This document shows positions 36,834-45,885 of a stretch of 64,000 bases of DNA, piece after piece (position 1 is the first letter of the stretch; the number at the start of each line of letters is the position of its first letter). This stretch comes from Candidatus Methanoperedens sp. (GTDB lineage: Archaea > Halobacteriota > Methanosarcinia > Methanosarcinales > Methanoperedenaceae). The stretch is taken from the NCBI GenBank assembly GCA_012026795.1, contig VEPM01000008.1:100099-164098 (forward strand), given 5' to 3'. The notes under the pieces were generated by a model. That model did no database searches. It was not told the origin of the DNA and saw nothing but the letters and a program-made list of their open reading frames with translations. A program made the translations under genes and the position numbers.

Positions 36834-37984
36834 AGATTGAATTTTTCTTTTACAATTTTAATAGCAACAAGTGCATCGCTTATATCCTGCTTACTATGGG
36901 TTGCCATCAATGTAGTCCTTATCCTGCCTACACCTTCCGGCACCGTTGGAGGCCTGATTCCCTGGACAAAAATACCCTGTTTTTCAAGCAAAAGAGCAGC
37001 TTTCATGGTTGTATCCGTATCTCCTGTTATTATGGGAACGATCTGGGTTTCACATTGAATATTAAATCCCACATCAATAAGCCCTTTTTTATAGATCGCG
37101 ACATTCCTCCAGAGTTTTGTTGCCGGATTTTCTTCCCGGATAATATCAATGGCAGCAGCGGCAGCAGCCACGGCCGGCGGTGGAAGTGCAGTTGAGAAAA
37201 TAAATGAACGTGAAACATTTCGAAGATATTCTATAAGCTCGTTATTTCCGGCAACGTATCCCCCGGAGCTTGCAAGGGCTTTGCTAAGGGTTCCCATTGT
37301 AATATCAGCATCTACATTGAAATGATCCCCTGTACCCCTGGAATGTTTGCCAAGAACGCCAGTAGCATGGGCATCATCTACCATGACCATTGCATCGAAC
37401 CTCTCTGCGATCTCTATGATCTCAGGGAGAGGCGCTATATCTCCATCCATACTGAAAACACCATCAGTTACAATTAGTTTTTTGCTGTTTTTCGATGCAC
37501 CAAGCTCTTTTTCAAGACAGGAAACATCTTTATGGGGATAGACTTTCACATCTGCGCGGCTAAGTCTGCAACCATCGATAATGCTTGCATGATTGAGTTC
37601 ATCGCTTAGTATCAGATCGCCTCTTTTCATCAAAGCTGATATAGTTCCGATATTTGCCATATATCCCGAGCTGAATACGATCGCATCCTCCGCACCCTTA
37701 AAATCCGCTATTTTTTCTTCCAGCTTATTGTAAATGTCAGTGTTCCCGGTAGTCAGCCGGGATCCCCCCGCGCCTGATCCGTATATTTCTATTGTATCAG
37801 CCGCAGCTTTTTTCACTTTTGGGTGAGTGGCCAGGCCAAGGTAATTATTAGACGATAGAAGTATGTATTCCCTGCCATCTTTTTTTATCCTTGGGGACTG
37901 GGCAGATCCGATCGTCCTGAGTTCCCGATATAATCCTTTACTTTTAATTTGTCCAAGCTCATCTGAGAGCCATTTCATTTTCAT
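36830..37984 (-). CDS. bioF: 8-Amino-7-oxononanoate synthase
   Basis: 384 residues of the alpha-oxoamine synthase family: LLSSNNYLGLATHPKV, the YGSGAGGSRLTTGNTD PLP/CoA region, DDAHATGVLGKHSRG, and the PLP Lys in GTLSKALASSGG. It condenses pimeloyl-CoA from BioW with alanine to KAPA. It is coupled to the upstream gene (ATGA overlap) and to bioD downstream. Confidence 0.92.
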   Translation of the reverse strand: MKMKWLSDELGQIKSKGLYRELRTIGSAQSPRIKKDGREYILLSSNNYLGLATHPKVKKAAADTIEIYGSGAGGSRLTTGNTDIYNKLEEKIADFKGAEDAIVFSSGYMANIGTISALMKRGDLILSDELNHASIIDGCRLSRADVKVYPHKDVSCLEKELGASKNSKKLIVTDGVFSMDGDIAPLPEIIEIAERFDAMVMVDDAHATGVLGKHSRGTGDHFNVDADITMGTLSKALASSGGYVAGNNELIEYLRNVSRSFIFSTALPPPAVAAAAAAIDIIREENPATKLWRNVAIYKKGLIDVGFNIQCETQIVPIITGDTDTTMKAALLLEKQGIFVQGIRPPTVPEGVGRIRTTLMATHSKQDISDALVAIKIVKEKFNL

Positions 37985-38985
37985 TTAACGAATCTTGGCA
38001 TGAGTTCGGCTGACCCGAACACACCGTATATTCCACGTTTATGGAACTCAAAACCTGCTTTCATCCATCCAAGAGCAGGCCCAACTACATTAGCCGCCAT
38101 TGTGGTCTCATCACCCAGAATGAACCTGTGGCTTGAAACAGCCCCATCAAATGTCTTTCCTGTAAGGGTCATCGTAGTGCTTACCGGTTTCCTGGGATTC
38201 CTGGTATCAACTACTCCGCTAACAGCTACTTTTTCGCGGGATACGATACCGGCTCTCTCAAGAAGCACATCATCTGCATGTTCCATTTTGTGTAATTGCA
38301 GAATGCCTTTTCTGTTATCGAGTTCATTTTTTATATGGGCACATGTCATATTTGCCGCTTTTTCAAGATTAAAGCCCTCAAGATGCGCTATATCTTCCCG
38401 TATTGTTGCACGATACGATTCCCAGTTTGATACCCCTACTCCGAAATTTATATCGACGTTCGTTACTTCCATAAAAGAATTTGCCGCAATAGCGGCAGCA
38501 CAGGTAAGTAATCCAGGTGTAGCGCCTGCTCCTGTAATATATGTAATACTGGTATTTTTTATAATATCATCCATCCCAAAGATCATCTCAACAGCCTGCG
38601 ACCGTTTCATGGCATCCACCATCACACCCTTAAAACCTGCTCTGGCAAACATCGATACAACCTCAGGGATAAAGTTGTTCGTGAGGTTGGGAAGAGCCAG
38701 GAAAATACCATCAAATTCCCGGCAATTTTCAACAATGCAGGATATTGCATCATCAGTTCTTATGCCAACATCACCCAGCTCTTTGTTTTCAAGAAGCTCA
38801 GGATCTATCCCATTATGATCGATAATATAGCCGGTCTTGTCAGCAATTGCTGCAAGTCTCATTTCCTTTTTCCGCCCAAGTATTTTTGCGGCTGCCATTC
38901 CAAGACCTCCTGCACCAAGAACAGCGATGTTTGCGGTTTCATTCATATCTGGTTTTTTTAATTTCATTACCTGTATTTGTTCCAT
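37981..38985 (-). CDS. Rossmann-fold BioU candidate (KAPA to DAPA step)
   Basis: 334 residues from the ATG at 38985, six to seven bases after GAGG; an ATG at 38991 is the alternative. NAD(P)-binding NIAVLGAGGLGMAAAKILG (Gly-X-Gly-Gly-X-Gly near 24), then saccharopine-dehydrogenase-like folds with FLALPNLTNNF and VDAMKRSQAVE. It occupies the place of BioA in an otherwise complete bioB-W-?-F-D operon, and no PLP-type DAPA aminotransferase is present. This fits BioU, the cyanobacterial suicide enzyme that donates the amino group of its own lysine. Lys127 in the DAMKR motif is close to the published Lys124. Assignment by context and fold; not proven. Confidence 0.65.
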   Translation of the reverse strand: MEQIQVMKLKKPDMNETANIAVLGAGGLGMAAAKILGRKKEMRLAAIADKTGYIIDHNGIDPELLENKELGDVGIRTDDAISCIVENCREFDGIFLALPNLTNNFIPEVVSMFARAGFKGVMVDAMKRSQAVEMIFGMDDIIKNTSITYITGAGATPGLLTCAAAIAANSFMEVTNVDINFGVGVSNWESYRATIREDIAHLEGFNLEKAANMTCAHIKNELDNRKGILQLHKMEHADDVLLERAGIVSREKVAVSGVVDTRNPRKPVSTTMTLTGKTFDGAVSSHRFILGDETTMAANVVGPALGWMKAGFEFHKRGIYGVFGSAELMPRFVK

Positions 38986-38994
38986 AGTCATTCC

Positions 38995-39780
38995 TCAAAT
39001 TTTAATTTGATTTCTAATAAGCTCCACAATTCCGCCGAATTTATTCACAAGGACCGGAGTCTTCTCAATCTCAGTAATATATTTTCCATGGTCGATATCA
39101 TCCACAAAAAAAACTCGCCCCCCTAATTGGCCACCTTTCTTTTTCAAATGTGATATCCTTATATATCCCATTTTTTGTGAGGCCACATAACCTGCTGTAT
39201 ATGATGGATCATCAGACCAGCAAAGTTCCGCAACTGTGCCTTTGACCGATGCTACTTTTGTTGCAAGTATAAGCGCTTCGCTTATATTTTTAAAATACGA
39301 TGACAATCCTGAGCCTGAAAGCTCTTTAAAAAGTTCATTTGAAGCTTCGTCTGTAATATCCATACGGGATGCACGGATACCGCGAATCCTGTCAGGTTCA
39401 ATCCTGTTCCCCTTCAGATCCATGATTATCGCACCCCGCATATTTTCACCATTAGCAGGGCCTTTTTCAAGAAGAGAGATACTTTTTTCAACGCACAAGG
39501 CCGGTATTTTGAGTTCCCGGAGTAATTTTCGCGCAAGAATCTTCCCTTCGATCTCATTTTCAACATTCGCCAAAATAAGCGGGAGAGAAGTAACTTTCTT
39601 AATAGGAGTTTTTAATGATTCAACGGTTATATTAATAAGATCGGGTTCTCCTTTTTCATGTGATAATGCCCGTTCAACAAGTGCAGAAACGGTTGTCTGG
39701 ATTTCTGGTATATCAACGAGATTCTCAGCTCCTGATATGTGTTTTTTATTTTTTTCTGCTCTCATCCGAATGCTAAACAT
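38995..39780 (-). CDS. bioW: 6-Carboxyhexanoate-CoA ligase (pimeloyl-CoA synthetase)
   Basis: 261 residues from the ATG at 39780 (MFSIRMRAEKNKKHISGAE), preceded by GGAGGTG. The BioW signature includes the SIRMRA start, KHISGAE, and the C-terminal GGRVFFVDD. It activates free pimelate to pimeloyl-CoA, so this pathway uses pimelate rather than the BioC/BioH route. Its start overlaps the bioB stop by eight bases; the gap to the BioU-like gene is nine bases or less. Confidence 0.9.
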   Translation of the reverse strand: MFSIRMRAEKNKKHISGAENLVDIPEIQTTVSALVERALSHEKGEPDLINITVESLKTPIKKVTSLPLILANVENEIEGKILARKLLRELKIPALCVEKSISLLEKGPANGENMRGAIIMDLKGNRIEPDRIRGIRASRMDITDEASNELFKELSGSGLSSYFKNISEALILATKVASVKGTVAELCWSDDPSYTAGYVASQKMGYIRISHLKKKGGQLGGRVFFVDDIDHGKYITEIEKTPVLVNKFGGIVELIRNQIKI

Positions 39781-40747
39781 GAACACCTCCTGGGATCAGT
39801 CCGAGGTCAGTTATCATCTGAATATCATCACGCGGCGTTCTGCCCCCGGTGGTCAGATAATTGCCTAGCAGCAACCCATTTGCCCCTGCTAAAAGGCATA
39901 AGCTTTGTAAGTCCCTGAGGTTTTTCTCCCTGCCTCCTGCTATCCGGATATTTTTTTCTGGAAGAATTAGGCGAAAAATAGAAATTGTTTTCAGGATTTC
40001 AAAGGGCATTATTGGTTGTTCAATATCAATAGGCGTTCCTTTGATTGGATTTAATATATTGATGGGGATGGAATCAACATCCAGATCCCTCAGGGTAAAA
40101 GCAAGTTCCAGCCGATCACGTATCGGCTCACCCATTCCGATAATCCCTCCGCAGCATATTTCAAGCCCTGCATTTTTTGCAATATGAATTGTTTTTATTT
40201 TTTGATCATACGTGTGCGTTGTACATATTTTATTAAAAAAGTTCCTTGAGGTCTCAAGGTTATGATGTATTCGTGTAGCTCCTGCACTTTTGAGGGCTAA
40301 AGCACGTTTAATTGTAAGCATACCTGAAGAAATGCAGACCGATAAACCAGTTTCAGTCCTTATTCTTCGTATAGAACTTAATATATTTTCAAAATCTTTA
40401 CCATTTACTTCTTTTCCGCTTGTAACAATGCAGAATCTTGCAGCCCCTTCTTCTTCCATCAATTGCGCCATGTTGAGGATATCTTCTTCATCCATCAAAG
40501 GATATGGCGTAATTTCTGTATCGTTATGAACAGATTGTGCACAGAATTTACAGTCTTCGGGGCATAAACCGCATTTTGCATTTATTATGGAACAAAGATC
40601 AACCCTGTCACCAAGTTTGGAACGGACATGGTTTGCAAGAGAGAATAGCTCCATGCATTCATATCCTTTTAGCTTCATGAGTTCCAGAGCCTCCAGGAAG
40701 TCTATGCTTTCACCGTTTTCAAGTTTTGTTCGCAGTTTTCTTAGCAT
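39773..40747 (-). CDS. bioB: Biotin synthase
   Basis: 324 residues from the ATG at 40747; an ATG at 40777 and a TTG at 40789 lie inside the operator and are judged unlikely, because the TATA element upstream places the transcript start below them. Radical-SAM Cys triad in CGLCPEDCKFCAQ, then the auxiliary cluster residues (FCIVTSGKEV, HHNLETSRNFF, CCGGIIGMGE). It inserts sulfur into dethiobiotin. First gene of the operon bioB-W-U-F-D. Confidence 0.92.
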   Translation of the reverse strand: MLRKLRTKLENGESIDFLEALELMKLKGYECMELFSLANHVRSKLGDRVDLCSIINAKCGLCPEDCKFCAQSVHNDTEITPYPLMDEEDILNMAQLMEEEGAARFCIVTSGKEVNGKDFENILSSIRRIRTETGLSVCISSGMLTIKRALALKSAGATRIHHNLETSRNFFNKICTTHTYDQKIKTIHIAKNAGLEICCGGIIGMGEPIRDRLELAFTLRDLDVDSIPINILNPIKGTPIDIEQPIMPFEILKTISIFRLILPEKNIRIAGGREKNLRDLQSLCLLAGANGLLLGNYLTTGGRTPRDDIQMITDLGLIPGGVHV

Positions 40748-40758
40748 GATTTGAATGA

Positions 40759-40789
40759 TTGTTAACTTTTTTGCCATAGATGTTGACAA
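40759..40789 (-). promoter_or_regulatory. BirA-like operator of the biotin operon
   Basis: Plus strand: TTGTTAAC (40759-40766), 15 bases, GTTGACAA (40782-40789). It is an inverted repeat whose half GTTGACAA and 15-base spacing are identical to the bioY operator, and it sits immediately below a TATA-like AATTTA (40792-40797) read from the minus strand. Repression by a biotin-protein ligase with a DNA-binding domain is inferred; no birA is in the window. Confidence 0.7.
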
Positions 40790-40850
40790 TAAATTAATAT
40801 CTTATGGTCGTGTTTATTGTTGAAAAGTATAGAGTACTACATTATCAAGT

Positions 40851-41801
40851 ATGCCAGTAGGAAAAGAAATGATTCAAAACAAAAATATTTCGTCTATTGT
40901 TAAAGAAGTTTCCCTGATTGACATTAAAAGCAATATACAGCACCTGACTGGCTTTTCAACCCGTTTTACATTCTCAGATAAAGCAGCTCTGGCCAGGGAG
41001 TGGATATACGGGCAATTTAGCATCATGGGATATTCTGATGTGGAATATCATGATTTTATTCTTTGCGACTCAATACAGAAAAATATAGTCTGTACAAAAC
41101 ATGGGAAAGGAGAACCGGATAAAATCCTTATCCTTTGCGCACATTATGATTCGATAGCAAAATCAACAGTAAATTGGGATTGGCAAACATGTCCCGCCCC
41201 AGGTGCGAATGATAATGCAAGCGGTGTGGCTGCCATGGTTGAGATTGCACGTCTCATCAATAATGTAGATATGGATTATACGATCCGTTTTATTGCCTTT
41301 ACTGGCGAGGAACAGAACCTGTGGGGCTCCAGGGCATATGCAGATCACGCCCTTTCGAGCAAAATGAATATCGTTCTGGTCATAAATCTTGATGAAATAG
41401 GATATTCTGATGTAATGTCTAACTGGAAAGTCATTATTGGAGAAGACCAGGGAAATCATATTTTCCCTAAAAATATTGATTCCCATAAATTCGCAGAAGT
41501 GATGAAAAGGGCTGCTTCCGGCTATACGAATCTTACTGGCAGATTGTCAGACCTCTGGCATAGTGATCACATGCCTTTTTTATCAGCAGGTTATGCAGTC
41601 GTTGGGGTATGCCAGGCAGACAGGTCTCCTCATACACATAAGATAACCGATACATATGACAATATAGACATTAACTATGTAGTTGAAGTGACAAGAATGA
41701 CAGTTGCATCGATAATGCAAATAGCTGGAATTAAGCATGGGAAGGAAATGGAACCTGACCCTATCCGGTCTTTAATCATTAATCCGGAGATATCAAAATG
41801 A
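40851..41801 (+). CDS. M28-family zinc aminopeptidase/carboxypeptidase-like
   Basis: 316 residues. Zinc ligands of the M28 fold: CAHYDSIAKST, PGANDNASGVAAM, FTGEEQNLWGS with the catalytic Glu pair, NLDEIGYSD, and the final His in PHTHKITDTYD. No clear signal peptide, so probably cytosolic. The start may be the second ATG at 40869. It is divergent from the biotin operon and its stop overlaps the ATG of nob1 (ATGA). Confidence 0.82.
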   Translation: MPVGKEMIQNKNISSIVKEVSLIDIKSNIQHLTGFSTRFTFSDKAALAREWIYGQFSIMGYSDVEYHDFILCDSIQKNIVCTKHGKGEPDKILILCAHYDSIAKSTVNWDWQTCPAPGANDNASGVAAMVEIARLINNVDMDYTIRFIAFTGEEQNLWGSRAYADHALSSKMNIVLVINLDEIGYSDVMSNWKVIIGEDQGNHIFPKNIDSHKFAEVMKRAASGYTNLTGRLSDLWHSDHMPFLSAGYAVVGVCQADRSPHTHKITDTYDNIDINYVVEVTRMTVASIMQIAGIKHGKEMEPDPIRSLIINPEISK

Positions 41802-42262
41802 TCCATATCGCTGATTCTTCCTTATTCATTATCGGGAAAAGGATCGAAGGAAATATAATAACAGTCCCCTCAGTTGTAGATGAGATCAGGGATGAGAGGT
41901 CTCGTACAATAATGGAACTAATGAATGTAAGGATCGAGCCTCCGCTTCAAAGTTGTATCATGGAAGTAACAGCGAAAGCCAGGACAACCAGAGATAGTGA
42001 AGAACTCTCAAAAACCGATATAGACCTGCTGGCAAAGGCTCTTGAATATGCCCGGAATGAAGATACGATACTTATCACCGATGATTATGCTGTCCAGAAT
42101 ACCGCAATCCAGCTGGAAATAAAGGTCATGCCTGCAGGACAGAAAAAGATAAAGGACGTTCTTCTCTGGGAAAAATTCTGTATAGGATGCAAGCGGCGGT
42201 TCCCGCAGGGGGATGACTGCCCTGTGTGTGGTACGCCTCTTAAGAAAATGAGAAAGAAATGA
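41798..42262 (+). CDS. nob1: Nob1, PIN-domain rRNA endonuclease
   Basis: 154 residues: an N-terminal PIN domain (ADSSLFII with Asp about 5, SVVDEIRDE, LSKTDIDLLAKAL, LITDDYAVQN) and a C-terminal zinc ribbon (CIGCKRRF, CPVCGTP). This is the archaeal Nob1 layout; it cleaves the 3' end of pre-16S rRNA. It is coupled to the M28 peptidase gene, a common type of archaeal housekeeping pairing. Confidence 0.88.
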   Translation: MIHIADSSLFIIGKRIEGNIITVPSVVDEIRDERSRTIMELMNVRIEPPLQSCIMEVTAKARTTRDSEELSKTDIDLLAKALEYARNEDTILITDDYAVQNTAIQLEIKVMPAGQKKIKDVLLWEKFCIGCKRRFPQGDDCPVCGTPLKKMRKK

Positions 42263-42343
42263 TTTTTACAGTCCTGGTAGTTCTGATAGTCAGGGATTAA
42301 ATACAGGATAAAACCATATGCATTTACAGGAAGGAACCCGTAA

Positions 42344-42376
42344 ATGAAATATCCAATGGGGAGGGAACGCGCATGA
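42344..42376 (+). CDS. Possible 10-codon leader frame before DUF362 gene
   Basis: ATG at 42344 with AGGAAGGA eight bases upstream; ten codons (MKYPMGRERA), whose stop overlaps the DUF362 ATG (ATGA). The arrangement resembles translational coupling but may be chance. Confidence 0.2.
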   Translation: MKYPMGRERA

Positions 42377-43284
42377 AAAGAGGGATCATTTCAAAAGTAT
42401 ATATAATAAAGACAAACGAAAGAAGTTCGGGAATAAAAGAGCTATTGAAATATTTCGATTTAGACAAATATTCTGGCAAAAAAATTTCGCTCAAAGCGAA
42501 CTTCAATAGCCCGGATCCATACCCGGCATCCACACATCCTGATACTATATCAGCGATGATTGATTCTTTCAGGGAAAAAGGAGCAAGTATCGTAATTGCT
42601 GAAAGAAGCGGTATGGGAGAAACCGAAAAAACGCTGGAACACCTGGGGATCATGACACTTTCAAAAAAGCATGGGTTTGGTGTAGTTATCCTTAATGATT
42701 TGAAAGGAAGTGAATGGATACAAGAAAAGCCTGCAAATAGCCACTGGAAAAGAGGCTTCCTTTTTCCAAAATTATTCCGGGATGCTGATTTCATAATCCA
42801 GACCTGCTGCCTGAAAACCCACAGGTTTGGGGGTCATTTCACACTGTCTCTTAAAAATAGCGTGGGCATGGTTGCCAGGTATGATCCTGAAGATAACTAT
42901 AATTATATGTCTGAACTCCATTCTTCAAAATACCAGAGACAGATGATAGCGGAAATAAATACAGCTTACGAACCTGATATCGTAATAATGGATGGGATTT
43001 CAGGATTCTCAAAAGGCGGGCCGGAAGAAGGAACGCTAATCAAACCCGGAATCATGATCGCAAGCAATGACAGGGTAGCTCTTGATGCTGTGGGTGTAGC
43101 GATTTTGCGTATTTATGGCACGACAGGGGAGGTTGAAAGAGGCAATGTTTTTGAGCAGGAACAGATTGCAAGAGCTGTGGAATTGGGTCTTGGAGCATCA
43201 GGGCCTGATGAGATCGAGATCGTCGCTGTAAATAACGAAGCCAGGGAAATATGCGATAGCATCAGGAAAGAACTTACAGGATAA
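42373..43284 (+). CDS. DUF362 domain protein
   Basis: 303 residues, DUF362 with LKANFNSPDPYPASTHPDTI, FIIQTCCLKTHRFGG and IMDGISGFSKGGPEEGTLI. The family often carries Fe-S clusters, but this member lacks a clear ferredoxin motif, so it may be the bare domain. Function unknown; the domain is linked to membrane-bound or anaerobic redox metabolism in archaea. GGGAGG lies before the ATG. Confidence 0.82.
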   Translation: MKRGIISKVYIIKTNERSSGIKELLKYFDLDKYSGKKISLKANFNSPDPYPASTHPDTISAMIDSFREKGASIVIAERSGMGETEKTLEHLGIMTLSKKHGFGVVILNDLKGSEWIQEKPANSHWKRGFLFPKLFRDADFIIQTCCLKTHRFGGHFTLSLKNSVGMVARYDPEDNYNYMSELHSSKYQRQMIAEINTAYEPDIVIMDGISGFSKGGPEEGTLIKPGIMIASNDRVALDAVGVAILRIYGTTGEVERGNVFEQEQIARAVELGLGASGPDEIEIVAVNNEAREICDSIRKELTG

Positions 43285-43379
43285 TAAAGAAATAATCCAG
43301 TGAGGTCTCAAATAACTGTATTTTCAAATATTTTTCATATCAGAAGCATTTTTAAAGAAAGAAAATAGATTCTAACCCG

Positions 43380-44267
43380 ATGGTTGGAGGCAATATTTTT
43401 ATAGGCAATGTAACCTTAGAAGATTTTTTGATATTCATATTTATTTTCCTTCTTACCGTGATCTTAGCTAACATATCATACGCTTTATTGAGAAGATTAT
43501 TAGATGACAAGCTTTCATTAGGTAATTCGAAATTAATAGCCATAACCATACAATATGCCATTTACTCACTGGGATTTTACTATGGCGTGCGTTATGTACT
43601 TAATTTAGATTTAAATGCATTAATTGCATCACTTGGCATATTTAGTATTGCAATTGCTTTCGGGGCTCAGCAAATAATCCAAAATTTCATAGCCGGAGTA
43701 TTGATTTCAGTAGTAAGACTTATCCAGATTGATGACTGGGTTGAAATTGGTGATACAGGAATAAGCAATATAAAGGAAATTAAGCTGACTCGCACGGTTT
43801 TAAGAAATAGAAATGGAAGATTGTTTTATGTACCAAACTCGGTCATGGTCTCTACTGTTGTTATTAACTATACAAGGTCAGGTTTTACAGAGGTTCCGAT
43901 ACTATTATCAATACCTTATTCTTACGATTTTGAAAAAGTCAAAAATATCGTTAAAGAAGTTACAAATAAACATCCAAAAGTACTTCCTAATGTATCCCGG
44001 ATAGAAAAAGGTATTATCTCCCAATTATTTGAGTTATCCAGCTTTAAAATGTTATTTAAAGATAAATTGGATATGGGAGTGTTCGAGCCGAAAGTCTTGA
44101 TCTCTGATATTTCGGATTCCAAAATAACGTTCAGTATAAGAATCTGGATAAGAGAAATTGATAAAAAAGATGAAATAGTTTCTGAGTTGTTAGAAAATTT
44201 ATTGGCGAAACTAAAAGTAGAAAAAATTGAACCAATATCAGGAACGCCTATAAAAGTACCTGGATAA
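43380..44267 (+). CDS. MscS-family mechanosensitive channel
   Basis: 295 residues. N-terminal membrane segments (FLIFIFIFLLTVILANI, AITIQYAIYSLGFYYGV), the pore helix region with ASLGIFSIAIAFGAQQIIQNFIAG, then the cytosolic beta domain with VEIGDTGISNIKEIKLTRTVLRNRNGR and FYVPNSVMVS. It is a small-conductance channel that opens under membrane tension and releases osmolytes. AT-rich, with a short first membrane region; otherwise typical. Confidence 0.87.
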   Translation: MVGGNIFIGNVTLEDFLIFIFIFLLTVILANISYALLRRLLDDKLSLGNSKLIAITIQYAIYSLGFYYGVRYVLNLDLNALIASLGIFSIAIAFGAQQIIQNFIAGVLISVVRLIQIDDWVEIGDTGISNIKEIKLTRTVLRNRNGRLFYVPNSVMVSTVVINYTRSGFTEVPILLSIPYSYDFEKVKNIVKEVTNKHPKVLPNVSRIEKGIISQLFELSSFKMLFKDKLDMGVFEPKVLISDISDSKITFSIRIWIREIDKKDEIVSELLENLLAKLKVEKIEPISGTPIKVPG

Positions 44268-44364
44268 TGCTAAAAAAATCCTTCTATCAATAATCAGGTT
44301 CTATTCCCGCAGGTCTTGCTCAGTTCTCCCTCTAAATGATATATGGGATTCTTTGTTCGTCCTT

Positions 44365-44526
44365 TCATATACAGGTAGGAGCCAGCGCCTCACTGAATTT
44401 TGCATCAGTATTTTTTGTTGTTTTACTTTGGGCCTCATCTAGCATTTTTTCTAACAATTCGCTGGTGGATAGTAAATAACTTACCCTCTCAAGATCAATT
44501 TCTGAAATATCTTTATAATTTCTCAT
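44365..44526 (-). CDS. Small hypothetical protein (53 aa)
   Basis: 53 residues, hydrophilic and probably helical (DLERVSYLLSTSELLEKMLDE). The ATG at 44526 has a strong AGAGGTGA site five bases upstream. The longer reading frame from 44631 adds residues without a good ribosome-binding site. No family recognised. Confidence 0.5.
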   Translation of the reverse strand: MRNYKDISEIDLERVSYLLSTSELLEKMLDEAQSKTTKNTDAKFSEALAPTCI

Positions 44527-44634
44527 TTTTTCACCTCTCTGGTAATCCATTAGACTATCTACTGAAATATATAAGGCATCAGCCATTCTCAAAAAATGGA
44601 AATGATATTCCCGAATAAATGAACTAAACATTAA

Positions 44635-44670
44635 TGAACTGCCACGCTACAAGCAGCAGGTGGCGGTTCA
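44635..44670. other. Hairpin in the 247-base gap
   Basis: TGAACTGCCAC (44635-44645) and GTGGCGGTTCA (44660-44670) form an 11-bp stem with one mismatch and a 14-base loop, in the gap between the small minus-strand gene and the end of the lipoprotein gene. Possibly a terminator for the lipoprotein transcript. Nothing else is seen in the gap. Confidence 0.35.
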
Positions 44671-44773
44671 CTGTGAATCATTCTATTCATTGACTCTATA
44701 CTTATTCAAAAGTTGGAGTATACTCCACGAATTTTGATACTGCTATTTTCGCTTTTTTAAATTACAATCCCTA

Positions 44774-45703
44774 TCAATATCCTCCGCTTGTAGCCGTTGC
44801 AACGGGAGATGATGTAACTCCTCCTGTGGCAACAGGAGATGATGTAACGTTCGTTGATGCAATTGTAGTATTAAGTCCTACGACGAACCAGGTATTATTC
44901 ACACCCTGGCCATTTGTATCCCCGCGTTTTGTATCGTTAGCATAGTAGTATAGTGGCATTTGTTTATAGGTTGTTTGCTCGAACCCATAGCTATTGGTAA
45001 TAAGACCGAAATTAGAACTATTCATTATAGATGGCCCAACGATATTCTCACTATAGAAAGCAGGCCATATCTGCGAACAATTCCCTATACAATTGCTTAC
45101 TCCGGGCCTATCTTTAGTAAAAAGATAAAGAGTATTTCCCTTCGCGTCAACGATGAATTTCAGACTGTTTTTATCTGCGAGAAAAACTGTATAATCTGAT
45201 CTGGCGATAAACCACCTTCCGTTCATCCCATCTCCCTTAGTATCACCTGGATTTACATCATTAGAGAAATAGTATAATGGCCAGCCTTTATAGGTTGTTT
45301 GTTCCTTTCCATCACTCCTTGTAATTGTTCCAAAATCAGAAGAGTTAAGTCCGGAAGAGACAGTTATACCCTCTTGATAGAAACTAGGCCAACTATTAAG
45401 ACAGGTACCTGTGCATTTACTATCTCCCATAATATCGCTTGTAGACATGTATAGTGTTTTTCCTTTACTATCAACGATATAATTTCCAGCAGAGACTGTA
45501 ACCGTTGATGGCCCTGCTGTAGGCTGTGCTACAGGCGTTGCTATAGCTGATGTTCGCTGTACAGCTGTTGTTACAGATGGTGTTGGTTGTACAGACGCTG
45601 TTACAGATGGTGTTGGTTGTACAGTTGTTCGTTGAGTGCAACCACTAACGACTAATAGTGCTAATATCCCAAATAATACTACTAAAGAAGAATTAATCTT
45701 CAT
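44774..45703 (-). CDS. Lipoprotein with two COG4315-type repeats
   Basis: 309 residues. Signal with lipobox-like VVSGCTQ, a Thr/Pro/Val-rich linker, then two Lipoprotein_15-like repeats. The first holds VDSKGKTLYMSTSDIMG and CTGTCLNSWPSF; the second holds VDAKGNTLYLFTKDRPG and CIGNCSQIWPAF. Both end in a PLYYF(Y)xND ... GDGMNGRWF-type segment. Extracytoplasmic, function unknown. The C-terminal tail is Thr/Ser-rich. Paired Cys in each repeat suggests disulfides. Confidence 0.75.
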   Translation of the reverse strand: MKINSSLVVLFGILALLVVSGCTQRTTVQPTPSVTASVQPTPSVTTAVQRTSAIATPVAQPTAGPSTVTVSAGNYIVDSKGKTLYMSTSDIMGDSKCTGTCLNSWPSFYQEGITVSSGLNSSDFGTITRSDGKEQTTYKGWPLYYFSNDVNPGDTKGDGMNGRWFIARSDYTVFLADKNSLKFIVDAKGNTLYLFTKDRPGVSNCIGNCSQIWPAFYSENIVGPSIMNSSNFGLITNSYGFEQTTYKQMPLYYYANDTKRGDTNGQGVNNTWFVVGLNTTIASTNVTSSPVATGGVTSSPVATATSGGY

Positions 45704-45769
45704 TCATATCACTCCAATAAATAATTGACAATACTATATATTAAGTTTATGTATGCAAAAAAGGTGGGA

Positions 45770-45842
45770 TAGTCCCGGGCGGATTCGAACCGTCGTCTCC
45801 GGCTCCAAAGGCCAGAAGGATTGACCACTACCCTACGGGACT
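45770..45842 (-). tRNA. tRNA-Gln (anticodon TTG)
   Basis: Cloverleaf on the minus strand: acceptor AGTCCCG/CGGGACT, anticodon stem CTGGC/GCCGG enclosing the loop CTTTGGA, hence anticodon TTG (Gln). The T loop is TTCGAAT. One A-C mismatch lies in the T stem. CCA is not encoded, as usual for archaea. 73 bases, no intron. Confidence 0.9.
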
Positions 45843-45885
45843 AAACCCTAAATCGCAACTAAACTACTTATTCTTTATGGGGATT

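Noticed and set aside
38000..38818. 272-codon open frame antisense to the BioU-like gene
   Set aside because: Shadow frame inside an operon gene with convincing motifs on the other strand.
40783..40824. Inverted repeat TTGACAATAAA ... TTTATTGTTGAA as biotin operator
   Set aside because: Its spacing and sequence do not recur at bioY. The 40759-40789 repeat matches the bioY site in half-site and exact spacing.
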